From Straminergon stramineum (Eukaryota; Streptophyta; Bryopsida; Hypnales; Calliergonaceae), in assembly GCA_963920665.1 (NCBI GenBank), contig OY987265.1:13707001-13771000 (forward strand): 64,000 bases of DNA, written 5' to 3'. Numbering within the stretch: position 1 is the stretch's first letter; every line of letters begins with the position of its first letter. Under the pieces are notes generated by a model. That model did no database searches. It was not told where the DNA came from and saw nothing but the letters and a program-made list of their open reading frames with translations. A program made the position numbers and the translations under genes. Of this stretch, positions 13,086 to 26,966 are shown in pieces.

Positions 13086-14960
13086 GCCAAATTCAATAAA
13101 CTTTTGGGATCCGTTGCGATTATGGACTCATCAGCTCCTCTTGACTGCAATTTGGTCCACAGACCGAGCAGCCGGCTGATGATGACATTGAACTTTCAAA
13201 GAGCTGCTGCTTCACACTGCGATTCCATTCACATATATAATTTATGAAAGAATGGACTTCCATTGTGGAAGTCTTCGTTGCTGCTTTCTCCCCATATTGA
13301 TTCCATTTTGCGAATGTGAATTTGACGATGGTTTCCAAGTGCTCATGCAAACCAAGAAGATAATTGGAAATGCACTTCCGGCATCCTGTGTCGATCTGTT
13401 GCTGAAAAATATTCTGCTGTTAAATAAGTTAGCAGCGCTTGCACGCCATAAGCGTAGTTTCCATGTTAAGTTACCTCAGTCAAACAACGTGCCGGAGACA
13501 GTCTTGTACCTTGTGAAGTTTCTACCAATTTTACTTTCTACAGGACTGGGGCGGGGTGTGAATGCCTGGAGCTTCGAACTAGCACTGCCCGACTTGCGAC
13601 ACCTACATTTGGACCAAAACGCGTGACAAATCCCTAGATATTCACTACGCAAGATGTACAGAATCAAACATGACAGTCTATCAGAGCCTAGTGTTGAATT
13701 TTAGTACACCCAGATATAGTACTTTGAAAATTCATAACTTATTTATGTAATGTCCAAATAATGCATGCTCAAGTGCATTAGAACCCTCTTTCAGTTGCCC
13801 ATAAGTTCCAACATATGTTTAATGGCATTAAATATTGTTAATTAGTGACGATTCTAGGTGAGCATCCCTTCTCCCAACTGATGCGGAAAAGGCTGTCTCC
13901 AGTTTTCACCGTCAGTCATCTTCAAAGAGACCCAGAGCGGGGGGCAAGTATGAAAATCAAACCCAAACCAAAAGTCCATCGTGTTGCGCAGAGAATCAAA
14001 TTTTTCAACGAAGTACGAGATGAATGACAACAGTTAGTTGAAAGCTGCCGTTGTCCAGCTACTAGTATGCCTGAGGGTATCATTCCTATGGAACAAAGTT
14101 AGGTGACGCAAGGTGTCCGTGGTGCAAATCAGGAAAGAATCGGGCGTTAAAGGAGATAATGCGAAGCATCCTCTGGTCGTCGCGTAACGAAACCCAATTT
14201 CTATTACTATTATTACAATATAAAATCCATTGTTTCAAAAGGTGGAACTTGTTTAATTGGGCCAGCTGCCCAGCTGATGATCGAGATCCTTTTGGCACCT
14301 CGTCACTGTGGAAAAAAGCTCACGGAAAGCCTGTGAAACTCGAAAGGGCGTTAAGTTATTCGCTTGAAGCCAGATAAGGAGGGCAGTTTTTTCTGTTGGC
14401 ACTGCCAGTAGCCAAGCTTCAGAGAATCCTGGCTCGAGGATGGGAAGGGGAAAAGAACATTCCTCCCTCGGCGGACCACAGTACCTTTAACTTAACTTAT
14501 TCAATTCTTCAGTTCCACCCACTGACTGATGAAAGGATTCTTTCATTCATTAATAAGATACCGGTCATGCAGCAGGCAGCTCGTCAGAAAAAAAAATCCC
14601 TTTTTTAATGGACAAAGAAACACCGAAATTTCAAACTGAACCAAACTGAAGGGACGGACGTGCCTGAGTGCCTGTCTGCAGCTCCGTCATGACTAGCACC
14701 GAAATTTCCATGTGCGAACTCCGCGTTTCCTGGCAAAAGGCTTGACTGATTCCGTCTGCGAACGGTAAAAAGGGCGCAACTACAGGAAGGAAATGAAAAG
14801 TAAGGAGTTAACTTACTGAGAGAAAAATTGGACGACGGAGTGAGGAGTCACCAGTGAGCAACCGACGCAGTAATTCGACGCTCCATTAACAACAGTTCCC
14901 AAAATTGCACGTTGGCGTGTTTGTCGACTGGGAGTGGTGTGTGACACCGTGACCACCTTA
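13086..14960. other. GC-richer island, possible gene remnant
   Basis: It contains the candidate exon on the minus strand at 13120-13397 and otherwise no recognised protein. It ends exactly at the MITE at 14961. Confidence 0.45.
13120..13397 (-). CDS. Candidate single exon of an unrecognised gene (or gene remnant)
   Basis: Seen: on the minus strand an open frame begins after an acceptor-like ATATTTTTCAG near 13405 and runs to TAA at about 13120. It includes CRKCISNYLLGLHEHLE, FTFAKWNQYGEKAATKT, VHSFINYICEWNRS and CSVCGPNCSQEEL. The amino-acid composition looks like real protein, unlike most frames nearby. I find no upstream exon that joins in phase and do not recognise the family. It may be the last exon of a degraded gene. 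Confidence 0.3.
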
Positions 14961-15208
14961 CCAAAATAGTGAAATTAGGTTGCCTTAACAATTAGATTGC
15001 CTTCCATTACAAAAGTTACTTTACAAGCCATCAAATTCAACAAATATTTCTAAAAATATTTTCATTTGTATACAAGGAGGTTCATGAGTCCCAATTACAG
15101 CAATAGCTAATTCAAAAGTAGTGCATTCTTGTCCAATAATTGTAAACATGTATATTGTGTCAAATGTCAAGAAATTAGTGTGGGGCAACCTAATTGCATT
15201 ATTTAGTG
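14961..15208 (-). mobile_element. MITE family A (CACTAAATAGTG ends), 248 bp
   Basis: TA flanks both sides. The left end carries AATAGTGAAATTAGGTTGCC and the right end carries GGCAACCTAATT then ATTTAGTG. The interior (GGTTCATGAGTCCCAATTAC, CAAAAGTAGTGCATTCTTG) is shared with the other family copies. It sits exactly at the right edge of the GC-richer island 13.1-14.95 kb. Confidence 0.85.
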
Positions 15209-15284
15209 TAGCAATTAGTACGTTTCCTTGTACTAATTATCATATTTTTTTAGCGTTTACTTCCCTTTGAAGGTGGTTGGTTTC

Positions 15285-15510
15285 TATTATAGTGGATATC
15301 CTCCAAACCGCCACTTTTTTTTTACTTCCATGCCTAGTTAATATTATTATAGTGGTCAAATTTTCATGTTTTCTTGTTGACACTTGAAAGGAGGTTCCAC
15401 TGCACCAAAGAACATGACATTTGGGTACTTTATGCAAAAGTTATGAAGGAACAAAGTGTGATTGTGAAATTAATTTTTTTGACCTAGGTACATAATTGGT
15501 TTTGGAGATG
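15285..15510 (+). repeat. Dispersed unknown repeat, copy 2
   Basis: Diverged copy of the sequence at 1150-1390, same orientation. It directly follows the MITE at 14961-15208. No protein is recognised. Confidence 0.6.
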
Positions 15511-17870
15511 TACATAGAGTGAAGATGGTTGCTTAGGGTCAATGACACATTTTTGGGTGCCCACCTTAGACATAGAAGAAGAAGGAAAAAAAGAATTCCA
15601 AGCTAACTCAAATCCCAAGTTTAAGAAAAAAGAAAATTACAAGCTAACCTATCACTAGAAGAAAAAGGTTTTGTTTTTTGTTTTGATCTTGCTTATCAGG
15701 GCCAACAAACTTTAATTCCTCCTAAACTAAGATTTTTCCACCATACATGGTTGTTGTTTTTACATTTATATCTTTTATCATGGAAGTTACATACTTACCG
15801 AATTTCAAAATTATAGGAGTTTTGCACATCTTGCACTTGAAACTATCCATGCTACTCAAAAAGTTGAAGGCTACATAACTTTTTATCTTAGCACATGATT
15901 GGAAAAATTAATTATATTCCCACTAAGGGGATACATGTTCACACTCTATGTCAAAATTTAAAGAAAATCCAGTTAAAAATGACTTCATATACACCTACTC
16001 AAAATCACTTGCATACATTTAATAGTCATTCAATTCTTTTGGTATTAAGGAAAAAAAGGATTAAAACCTAATTTAGATCCAAAAATGAAGAAAAAAAGAA
16101 AGAAAAGCTAACTTGGAACCCTCTATCTAGGTTCATTTCAACATAAATTAATTGAGGTTATTAAAAAGGGATGTAACATGTTATGATAACTATGAATAAT
16201 GGTTGTTTGAAAGTCCATAAAATATCATATTGAGCAAAAATTGAACACATCGTATTGTCATATTCTGTTAAAACAATTTCATAAACAATTGGGGGAGGGG
16301 TACACATGTCATTTTGCCATTGGTTGAGAAAATGAAACAAGTGCTTGTAAAATATTCATCCCCACCCCATATTTGCATTTTTTCTAAAATTTGTTTAGCC
16401 TGCAAATGATATGGGATATCTAAAATCAAATTTGTCATATGAATTTTATGTATATGTGTGTGTATATACTTTATATCCATATTTTGTATGGATACACATA
16501 TTTTTGTTTGTACTCCATGTGCCATATGTATTCCATATTCTATATTATGTCACAAATTATGTATCCTAGAGCATTAACTTTCAATATTGTCTCGAACAAC
16601 AACTATCAATGGCAATCAACAATGATTGTTTCCTTTTTTTAATTGGAGATGAACAACATTGGAGTGAGAGGGGGGATTTTTTTTAACTAAGACCAATGGT
16701 TGTGGATTTTTTCAAATGGAGCAGGATTGCAAGAACAAGACCTATAATCATTTTTTTGTCACATTGTGAACTGTAAATCATAAACTAAATTCAAGTAATT
16801 TAACATTCAACTTCACTTTTGTCAAGAAATTTTGGACTTTCTTCATTTTGTTTTATATGTGCAAAATGACATTGATTCTTTAACCTCTAAAGGACTAGAC
16901 ATTCAAATTTTGAACCATGGATGCTTTAGGAATAGAATGGCCCCTTGTTAAGACCCATTTGACAAGCAAGGCTATATTATGAAGGCTATATGGCCAATGA
17001 CAAGTACAATTTCTATGACACGTTTATGTCTCTACTTTGTATGTGTATTTCAAGTTTTGCCATAATGCTTTATTTGATTCAATTTTTTTGTGTACCAATG
17101 GATTTAAAAAAAACTTTTTAAAGTTATTGTACACCATGAAGAAAATTGTTAAGGACCATCATATAGTACATGGTAACCATAGTTACACTAGTATATTATT
17201 ACAAATACTATTAAACTAAATAGGTTGTCTAATTTCATGAATTAAAATTAAAAAGAAATTTGTATTACTAGTATTAGTTTAAGTAAAATAAGAGTGCATT
17301 TTCAAATTTGGAGCATTGCTACAAATTCTCTAAGCAAATGGGTGTGCCCCACCTAAAACTCATCATCATTGTGAAAGTGAACACAAATAGGGAAAAGTAT
17401 CACCTTTTTTTTAAGAAGTATATTTGAATGAGTTTAGGGAGGGGCCTTAAACTATTCTTCGAAGGTCCATTCTTTCCAAACATGAATGCAAACATGTGTA
17501 AGGATACAAATATTTTTTTCAACCATCTTTCTATTACATTTATATAATATAGATTTTTAAAACTTCTTTTTGCAAATATTCTTTGGTTTACTCCCTTAAA
17601 AAATAGTTTAGTATTCAATGCATTTGTATTTTGTATTGGACTAAAACTCAAATGCGACAATTTACATGCACTTTTTGTGTTTAGGGAATAAAAATTGCAA
17701 TTGATATGGATTATAGGTCTACTAGACAAAATCTCAAATACAATTACGGACATTTTTGCATATAGACAAATGGAAATCATACATTTTCAATATTCTTGTT
17801 CTTTATCACAATTTTTTTTGTATTTTCTCTAGATTTTCAAGGTTCAAACTTGAAAAATCTTGAAGTAATC
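15511..17870. other. AT-rich intergenic sequence
   Basis: No gene or clear repeat structure is seen. Frames at 16268-16642 and 17400-17780 are low-complexity and match nothing I know. Confidence 0.5.
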
Positions 17871-17877
17871 CACCAAT

Positions 17878-18058
17878 GACTATAAGAAGCCCTTGTTTTA
17901 GGTGACATCCAATGTAACAACCTATGTTTTTATATCAACAACAATATCCAATGCAACATTCTAATTTTTGATTGGATGTTTATGTTGACATAAAAACATG
18001 GGTTGTTAATTGGATATCACCTAAAATTTGTCACCTAAAACATGGGTTTCTTATAGTG
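17878..18058. mobile_element. CACTA-like MITE, 181 bp
   Basis: The left end reads ACTATAAGAAGCCC and the right end GGGTTTCTTATAGTG. Long inner arms pair as well (GTTTTAGGTGACA and TGTCACCTAAAAC). AAT direct repeats flank it at 17875-17877 and 18059-18061. A CACTA end and a 3-bp target duplication fit the CACTA superfamily. There is no transposase. Confidence 0.8.
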
Positions 18059-18750
18059 AATGTATGCTTCAATCACAAATCCAAAACCATTCACTAAAAA
18101 ACTCTATTACTTTGCAAGATTATTGTGCCATGTATAAAGTTGGAGATATCTCACAAGGATGGTTTTAGGTCATATTCAACTTTTGGAAACAATTAAAGGG
18201 ACACCCACTTCACATCATTGGGACAAAAATTAGTGGGTACTTTTCCCTTAACTTTGGAAGGATATTGAGGAGTTTTGTGTCCTTCAGACGGTCATATAGG
18301 TTTTGTACAAATGGATAATTTCATAAGATTTTTTTGCGTGCATTTGTATTGAAGCTATATCCACATCATTGATTTGAATTTCAAACAATTTTTGTTGTTT
18401 TTAATTTTATATCGGATAGTTTGTTAAAAAAATGATAAATTATCAAGTGTATTTCAATACTTTGTGTGTTTATTCATTTAAAATATGATTTTTACATTCA
18501 AAATGATTCTTTTGGGTTTTAAGAAAAAACTAAAAAATGAAGCTTTTGAATTGCATTTTGTACTCTACTTTGAAAATTTTGATAAATTCCTTAGAATAAG
18601 CATTTTAGTGAAGCTTGAAGTTGTGGATCTATGACCATTTTTCTAAATATGGAGTGACACAAGATTTTTCTTTATACCACAATGTTTTACATTATAACAT
18701 ACTTCTATTTTGAAAATTTTAGATTTTAGATTTATATCAAATAATTTGTA

Positions 18751-19274
18751 CTCCCTCCATCATGAAATAATCTTCTTGTTGGCCTTAATTTTTTGTTCCA
18801 AAATGATCTTCATGTTGCACTTTGTAACATTTTAAATTGGTCAAATTTGGCTTTCGATTGCTATATGGGACTAGTAAAACACCTCCAAGTAGTAGTTCTC
18901 CGTCCCTCCATCCAAAGACAAATGAAAAGACTGAAGGGGTCAATCAACATTATTTATTTTTATTTTTTTCATTTGTTTTATTGCATGATTGAAGACGAAG
19001 CTTTCAAAGGCATAACAATGGTCTTTACATGGTCTTGGGCCCATACTAATTTCCCACAAAATGATGACCTCACATTCAATAATGAAGTGCCCCCCCCCCC
19101 CCTTTGCTCCTTGAAAATGTCCCCCAAATCCACTTTGGAAACTCAAAGTTTTTAGGATGACAGGAGTGCATTGAATTGTACTTACAACACAAAATGAGTT
19201 TAAAAAAAATATTGTTTTCAGCCTTAACCCATAACACTTTGTTCCATGAGAAGATCATTTTGGGATGGAAGGAG
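18751..19274. mobile_element. Stowaway-like element, 524 bp
   Basis: It starts CTCCCTCCATCATGAAATAA and ends in the inverse (ATTTTGGGATGGAAGGAG). TA sits on both sides (18749-18750 and 19275-19276). This is the classic Stowaway end sequence. The related segment at 31.89 kb reads straight through the same TA, giving an empty site. Open frames inside (for example 18793-19155) show no transposase motif. Confidence 0.85.
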
Positions 19275-20030
19275 TATTGATAGGAACTTTGTTTATTTAT
19301 TTTCTTCAAAAATTCATAATATTTTGAATTTTTTCCGAAAAAATTTGAAAATCTTATGACCAATATTAAACACGTGATTTCATCTCAAAAAAAATATTAA
19401 AAAAAATATAAAACTCACTCCCTAATAGCGAAGTAACAAAGGAGAGTAGGGGTGGTTTTGTTTTTTGGAGAAGTATTGAAGTGGCAATATAAAAGAAAAT
19501 GATATAGCCAAATATTTTAGTATTCATCTATACTTTGGATAGAACCATGTTTTCATCTACATATTTGTTCAAGTTTCATTTAAAATTGGCAATTTCATCC
19601 AAATTATTTAAAAAAATTGGAACAACTTTGCATCATTGCCCCATTTTTCTTTGAATTTTTCCTTAAGGCTTGTTTCTCCCCAATAATTTTTTGGTGCTTT
19701 TAGTTATTGAAATGCTTAAAAATCCGAGGAGGAGATATAAGAGATCATTGTAAGGTGGTCCGGACTTGGTCTAGAGTTCCAAGCTAAATTTAAGCTTTGG
19801 TCCTTAACAATAAATGCATTGTGGTCCACCACTTCATCTTGATGAAAGCTCCGAATTCATGGTTCTTGTCCTAAATTACAATCCCTAGTTCCACATATTA
19901 CATGCTCCTAAATTCTCATTCATAAGAAGCAAAACTAGGGACGAAACTCCACAAAGCTTTATTTTGGACTGCAACAAAGTTTGATTTTGAGTTTCTTTCT
20001 TTTTTGCTATTCAAAGGGCAAGTAACCCTA

Positions 20031-20258
20031 CACTAAATAGTGAAATTAGGTTTCCCCACACTATATAAATACTTAGTATTACATTACAAGAATGCACTAC
20101 TTTTGAATTAGGTGTTGTTGTAATTGGAACTCATTAACCTTCATTTGTACAAATGGAAATATATTTAGTAATTTTTGTTGACTTTGATGGCTTGTAAAGT
20201 ACCTTTTGGGGGGTAAGTCAATCTAATTGTTAAGGCAACCTAATTTCACTATTTAGTG
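20031..20258 (+). mobile_element. MITE family A, 228 bp
   Basis: Ends CACTAAATAGTGAAATTAGG and CCTAATTTCACTATTTAGTG, with TA on both sides. The interior is in the opposite orientation to the copy at 14961. It abuts the left edge of the island starting near 20265. Confidence 0.88.
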
Positions 20259-20264
20259 TAGTTT

Positions 20265-21780
20265 CCTCTCACGGTACAATGAACTCTACAGAGTGAGGAA
20301 CTTTCAAGTTTGACTCCATGGTCAGAGGCTCCACCCTTGGTGCGGGGATGGGGTTAAGACATTATTCGAAAGACATGCACAGCATACAAAGTGTTGCATG
20401 GCTAAGCCAGATATTCATCCCTGCAGTAAATATCAGACGCATGGCGGGTGACTCAGAGCCGACGGCGGATGGAAGAACACTCCACGGCAGAACAGAACAA
20501 TGCCTGAGCGCCCATCTCCTCAATCAAAGCAAAGCAGTCATCAGTGCACCCATTCGCCTGGGATGACGACCACCAGGTTTGGGCTTATCCCCAGAGTGAG
20601 GATCTGAAGCTGGTGAGTCGGGCTTCTTGTGGACCTTAACTTATTTTGCGATGGAAATTTTCATCAGTTGTGTCACAAGAAGAAGAACTGCCGGACTAGT
20701 TGTACAGTACTCCCTCCTTTGAATTCTCTTAATTCACACCGTTCTTGGGAAAGATGATGAAGAAGAAGAACTGCCCTGACTGAGTGACTGAAGCTCCGGG
20801 ACGGATTGATCCCCTTCCCAACTGTAGAATTCCATCCATCCTACAGGGTCCTGAGTGGTCCTCGTCCTCCATCGTCCTGGTGCGCTTCATGAATGCCTTG
20901 ATGCTCCAGCGCCGCTCCTAAATAAGCTTATTAAGCCGCCGCAGTTTCTAATTTTATCGTCCGGACCTCTCCTTTGCCGGCCGGCTCTCCCCAATCTGTC
21001 ATCAATGGGGGTGAGTAGAAAACTAGAACTGCAGAATCCTATCAATCGACGCTCCTCCAGGCTCCAGTCAGTCCGTCCGAACGATCAAAAGGTGCTTTAT
21101 TTATTATATTACATTATATTTTATTATACTGTTATTTTGACACACATGAAAGTTTATTGTGAAGGAAAAGAGTAACAACTGACGTCAATAAGTTACTTCC
21201 TCTCTCCGAGTAAGCTTAGTCCAAGTGCAGGCCGGCGAAAGCCCCACGCGGCCTTCCCACGGCACGGCACCCCGCGGGCGAGCAATCGAGTATCAATCCG
21301 CCGCACCTCGGTATCTATCGAACTATCTAAGATTAAGGGACCGCGAGTCTCGCCATTGGCCGGCTCGCCTCCTTTGATGCTAATCTGGGACAGCATCCGC
21401 ATCAATGAAGCTACAGTAGTGATGACTGATGAGTGATGAGTGACGCACACAACAGCTGAAGGAGGACTTTTGCATGGAAACTACAGTAACTTATTACTGT
21501 TCACTTCCTGGAGGAAAGTTTTGTTTAATAATATTTGTAAAACAGTAACTCAAGCCGGGTCACTTTCTGTTTGAATAATGAGAAAGGATTATTAGAAGAA
21601 TATCATATCGTGAATTGGGTGCAAAGGAACTGATTGGATTGGTGGGCAATGATACTTTCAGTTGGAAAGAGAAATGGAGGAGACTGAAGGGAGGACGGAG
21701 GTTCTAGAATTGAGGAAGCTCTAAAAGTGTTCGGGAAGCATCCTTATAACGCAGAATTGGACTACAGTACTAATGAAATT
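20265..21780. other. GC-richer island, no gene recognised
   Basis: Several frames of 80-106 codons overlap on both strands without domains. GCCGGCCGGC-type words, TAACTTA and CTACAGTA motifs recur. Confidence 0.5.
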
Positions 21781-24700
21781 TAGTGTTTTTAACACTTTTT
21801 GGTGCAAACTCTAACACTAAATGTCAATATGAGTACTAACCTATCGGCTAGATTTTCTACCAAAAAATATATATAATTGTTGTAGTAGAAAGATAGTTCA
21901 ACTTGCACTAAATTAGTATTTAACATGAACTTTAATTGCCAATATGAATACTAATCACCAACTGAAGAATGAGAACTACTCTCAAGCTTAACCCCTAAAC
22001 ACGTCGACGTCCATTTTTTGGACAATGAACAAATTGAAACTCCAATTTCATCCTCCCATATACTTGGATGAAAGTTGTTTTAATTTGTGAAGATATGTTA
22101 TCAAGTTTTTGTCCTATCAAAGGGTTGGATTTGGTGTTACTAGAGTACACATTTTTCTAAAATTACAAATGTGCAAGTATGTCAAGTGGTCAAAAGGCAT
22201 TGACTTTAGTTCAAAACTGGATTAGCCGAAATGAGGTCATAGATAGAAAGAATACAAAAATTTCAAAAAATCACCATATAAAGAGAACCTCATTTCAAAT
22301 CCATTCCAACAAAGTTTACTCAAAAATTGATAATATTTTGCCTATAATCAAATTTTGAAGGAATTTTGAAATTTTTCTTTCAAAATTTATAAAAAAAAAG
22401 ATTGGTGATAACATTGGTGAATCTAACTATACAAATGGAATATACAAATCAAAATCTACAACTTTTATTTGCATTTCAATTCCCAAATATGCTTCCAAAT
22501 AGCACTTTGTAATAGTGAGTTAGATAATGGGATAAGTACCATTGTAGCTAATATAATACAAAATATCTTTGTCAATGTAATTTTCCTTGGCATGGATCAC
22601 TTGTCTTTTGTCAAAATAGGACACTATTAATAGTTAGAACACACATTTTGAAAGGTCATGAAACCAGAGCTTTTAGATTGAGAGTTTTCAAACACAAGAG
22701 GTAGATGACATTAGAAGATCCTTTTGCAAAACGTTAGGTCACCTTTAAAACAACTAGTCCAATGTGTTATGTAGCCCATCTTTCAAAATCATGCATGAAC
22801 AAAAATTAAATTGGGAAAAAATTAGGAAACACATACAAGCATGATAGCTCAACTTATCTATTATCAAGTGTCACTAATTTATGTTCACATGTAGTTGCCA
22901 CGTACTTGCAATTTAGCCGAAATTAATTGGGATTTGGATGAAAAGACTAAATAATGTGATTTTCTCATTGATTTTAGTAGTTGGAGGAAAAACCATGTTT
23001 AAGTGCATGAGAGAGCTAATAGAGAGGTATTCACTTTTGAAGTTCATCATAGTAGAACACCAATATTTAGTAATAAGGCCTCTTTCAAAAACAAAAATAG
23101 ATTGATTAAGACTAGAGACGTGGGCCACATAGACTTCAAACCCAATGCTCATCAAGTTGGTCTTGTAGGTCTTCTCATGGGTCTTTTTCCTACTCTATGC
23201 AGCCCATGTTTCTATTAGTGGATAAAGGACTATCTATAAACCAAGCTCTAATACAAATATCTTTTGTGAAAAATAATCCCTCGTCCCTGTCGTGGTACCT
23301 TTCCCAATTGCATATCCTATCTACATTTCTCTAGCACATCACCAACAATTTTGAACAAATGAAAATAAGTTAATCCCTAAAGGATTGTTTGGGTCTAGAT
23401 AGGTTCCTATGACCTCAGTTTTTGGTGAAATTTTTGGAATATTTTTGAAAATGTGAAATTTTGAGAGAGCTTCATGGATATATAATTATTATTTCAATTT
23501 ATGACTAGGAGAAAAATTTATGAAACAATAAGCCAAAAACAGAGGTTAGCGTGCAACACAAAAAAATCACAAAAAGCTAAAATAATTTTAAAAAAATCCT
23601 AAAATGTTTTTTTTTTTTCTCTACATTTGAAGCATTGATTCATTCTATTTGGATTAGTGATGAGAAAGTTATAGACAATCTTAGTATTTTGGGCAATCTA
23701 AGCATCTTTTTGAAAAAATAACTTATAGGATTTAGTTTCTAATGCAATTTTTTAAATTTTTTAAAAAAATTATTAGAAAGGATTATGTTTGCTTGCTAGA
23801 ACAATCTCACCATTGGGATTATTGTATTTCAAATTCATCTTACAAATATTAATGATTTGGTTTTTCCTTCAATCTTGAACCAACTTCTACTTAACAATTT
23901 TTTTAATGAGTAAAAATTAAGGGGTTTTTTCTTGAATTTTTTTCCTAGATTCTGAACTCAAGTATTTAATATAAAAACATAGAAAATCAAAAATACAAAA
24001 AATATTTTTAGTTAAGAAGATTCCAAGCCACAAAAATCTAAGTCAAGAAAATTGCAAAAAAACTTGTTTTTTTCAGTTTGGATGTAAATAACTTGCAATC
24101 AATGTGGTTAAATTTTCTTTTATACAATCTTATACTAGTCTAGATTCTATGGTTAGATATGAAGAAAAACAATTTTTAGAGTTTTTTTGCTCTTTGCAAT
24201 AGAAGTGGCAACTTTGAGTGTATTTTTATGGAGAAAAGGCCTTGGTCCCTTGGGGTTTAATCACTGATCGCCTAAGGCTTGAACATGTTCAAAAACATAA
24301 TCACTTTTGAAGTGTCGTAGTTCAAAATGTCACCAAGTTATTAGAGATCTCAACCATACAATCTCGTAGTATATCTATTGTAGATGATATGGACCAAATT
24401 TGGAGTCATTTGGCCACATAGATTGTAAGATTATAATGTTTTTGTGTTGAAAAAAGATGTTGAAGTTTTCCTAGCAACACATTTGGAGGTGAAATTCGAT
24501 TTTTAAACCTAATCAAATGAAAAAATTATAAACTATAAAGTGATTCAAAAACAACGTACAAACACATTGGTGAAAAAAATATAATTCAATTAACTCATTT
24601 TGTTTGCAAAATGGCTTTCAAATGTCAAAAAACAGTAAGAAAAGTTGCAAAAAAACCCTCAAAACCTAAACCTCCTTCTACTAAAATGCTTCTCACTCAC

Positions 24701-26966
24701 TCATAAATACTTGGATTGATTTGAAATTTTAATCACACAAACTAGACTAGTATGTGCAACTTTTCCAAAAAAATATTATTGAAAACAAACACTATGTGAA
24801 GAAGAAACAAGCCACGGAAGTTCACCATAATCCAAATATGTCCAGATTTTGAAATTCGAATTGTTCCCAAACATTCAAAACAACTTAGATTGACATAAAA
24901 ACTTTACTACAATAACTAGACTTCAAGGGAACATAACCCAACAAATATATATACCTTAAATTAGTAAGTTGGTAAGTTTGTTTTATTTTGTTTGATACAT
25001 TGAGATCTAAGAAACCACGAGTCCTCCAATGGCACTTTGGTAACATTGAAAAGCTCTCTATGCGACACAAGAGGGTGCACAGACATTGTTTTGTGGCAAT
25101 TGGACCTACAATGGAAAAGTTAATGAAATTGAAAGTTTTTATGAAGTAAATATTTGAATTAAATTATTTTTTATTCTAAAAAAATCTTAACTTTCATATT
25201 GCGTGTCCAAATGCCACAAAACAAAGCCCTTTGCACTCCTTGGTACATAAATCTTTCTATTCATATCAAGAACGCAACCTCTCGTATTGCAACAAAGCCC
25301 TTGCACTTCTTCATGAGTAAAAGATATTAAATTTTGGAATTATTTAAAAATTACTTTTACTTCTATTTTGGATGTGGCAACGACATAGGGTACACTAGTT
25401 TAATTGAAAACAAACATTGGATGAAGGAGATACAAGCCCTCAAAGTTGCAGTTAGCAAATGTAGTTTGGGGAACTCAAATTGAACCTCTAAACTTTGATT
25501 AGCTTCCAAAAAATCAATATATCTTGGACGGATGTGAAACTTTTACCACACAAACCAAAAGAGAGTACAAAATTTTCAACAAGTTTTATTAAATTCGGAC
25601 ATCCAATGCAAAAGTTAGATCACTTTGAATTGGGCTTGAAAGTATGTGAGGACACTTTTGGTCCTTTTCGACGATGAGTGGTTAACGGGCCCAATTGAGT
25701 AAAGGATAATGATGGATTGGGTATCATGAAAGTAGTGCATCATTATCGGAAGGGTGTGAAGGCATGATTTTTTCATAACAAGACTCTACTCCCATAATAT
25801 TGGATATAACCTTGATAGTTGAATGGTTGGATCTTGGTCACCCATACTCAATCAAGTGTCTTAAAACAAACATTATAATATTAAGGCAATTTTTTATTAG
25901 AAAATAATATTAAGATATGTAATAGTTTCAATGGCCTTGGGAGTTCCACTTTGAAAATTCATAAAAATTACATGACTTTTCCCAATTTTTTTTAAAAATT
26001 AATAATTTCCATTTACTAATATTACAAAAATATTTAGAAAAAATATGCCTCTAATTATGCTGAATTCCTTATTTTGACGTTTTGGATGTTTCCACCTTAT
26101 TTGAACAGTTTTTAAATGTTCGAGATACCAAATTCTAGTGTCAACAATATTCCAAAGTTAAATAAAGTCTAAACCAGTTTTTTTCATAGTCGCTATTTTT
26201 GAAATTTTCTTTTTGAAGTCTAGTTTTAGCATTAAAATTCTAATTTTTGAATGAGTGATTATGATTTTTCTATTCAAAATTTTGATCAAGAGTGTCCATT
26301 GTAAATCTTTATTTCAAGTGTTGAAGGCTCTTGGAAATGAGACTCAAATACACTAGATCTTGGAAAACAAATCACATTAGAAATTCATTTTTTTTTTTTA
26401 AATTGTAGAATAGATTTTGAAAAGCCTTAAAATTGATTTAGGGGTTATGCATGTTGTGCCTTTTTACCTCAAATTTTTTGGTAGCCATATTTTTAGATTT
26501 GACATGTGGAAAGAAGATTGAAAGACTTCAAATTACTTTCACAATTTTTTCAATCGATAAGGAAAATTGTTGTGTTTTCTTTTTCCATATGACCTTCGAC
26601 ATGTCTAGTTTGAATTTGCATGATTACAATTTGATTTTTTTTATAGAACTTACCATATCAAAATGTTGGATTTTTTTCAATTTAGAGCAAATTCCAAGAA
26701 GTTCGAAAAAGGCCTTGGACATTTAGAGGTGAGGTATTTTCAAAGTATTGTTTCTAAGTGTACAAAAAAACATACATTAGGCTCTCAAAGACCTTCATAT
26801 TTTAACTGTGTGCATCAAGTGTAATTGTAATTGTAAAGTGTTGAGCTACCAAATTCCTATAGAAATATTCCTCCATTATATGGTAGAATGGCACCACTTA
26901 CACTACTTAGCATTGTAAGATTTATCTTCCACAAATATGGCACAATTTCTCCTTAGCTGCCTAGTA
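21781..26966. other. AT-rich intergenic sequence
   Basis: No gene. It contains a fragment with TTAACCCCTAAAC at 21988, the short inverted repeat at 25067-25241, and weak internal similarity between about 24700-24850 and 25400-25600. Confidence 0.5.
25067..25241. repeat. Short inverted repeat
   Basis: TTGTTTTGTGGCAATTGGAC (left) pairs with GTCCAAATGCCACAAAACAA (right) with one mismatch, and looser pairing extends outward. There is no target duplication or family assignment. Confidence 0.5.

Larger units (their letters stand above)
18220..20350 (+). repeat. Diverged third relative of the 29.5-35.7 kb duplicated segment
   Basis: Blocks such as AAGCATTTTAGTGAAG, TTTCTAAATATGGAG, TATACCACAATGTT and GAAAATTTTAGATTTT occur in the same order as at 31.4-31.9 and 34.2-34.65 kb. 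After the family-A MITE, TTTGACTCCATGGTCAGAGG resembles the stretches at 32.46 and 34.85 kb. It is interrupted by the Stowaway-like element and by the MITE at 20031. Confidence 0.6.

Noticed and set aside
20710..20725. CTCCCTCC after TA as a second Stowaway end
   Set aside because: No matching inverted end was found within a plausible distance.
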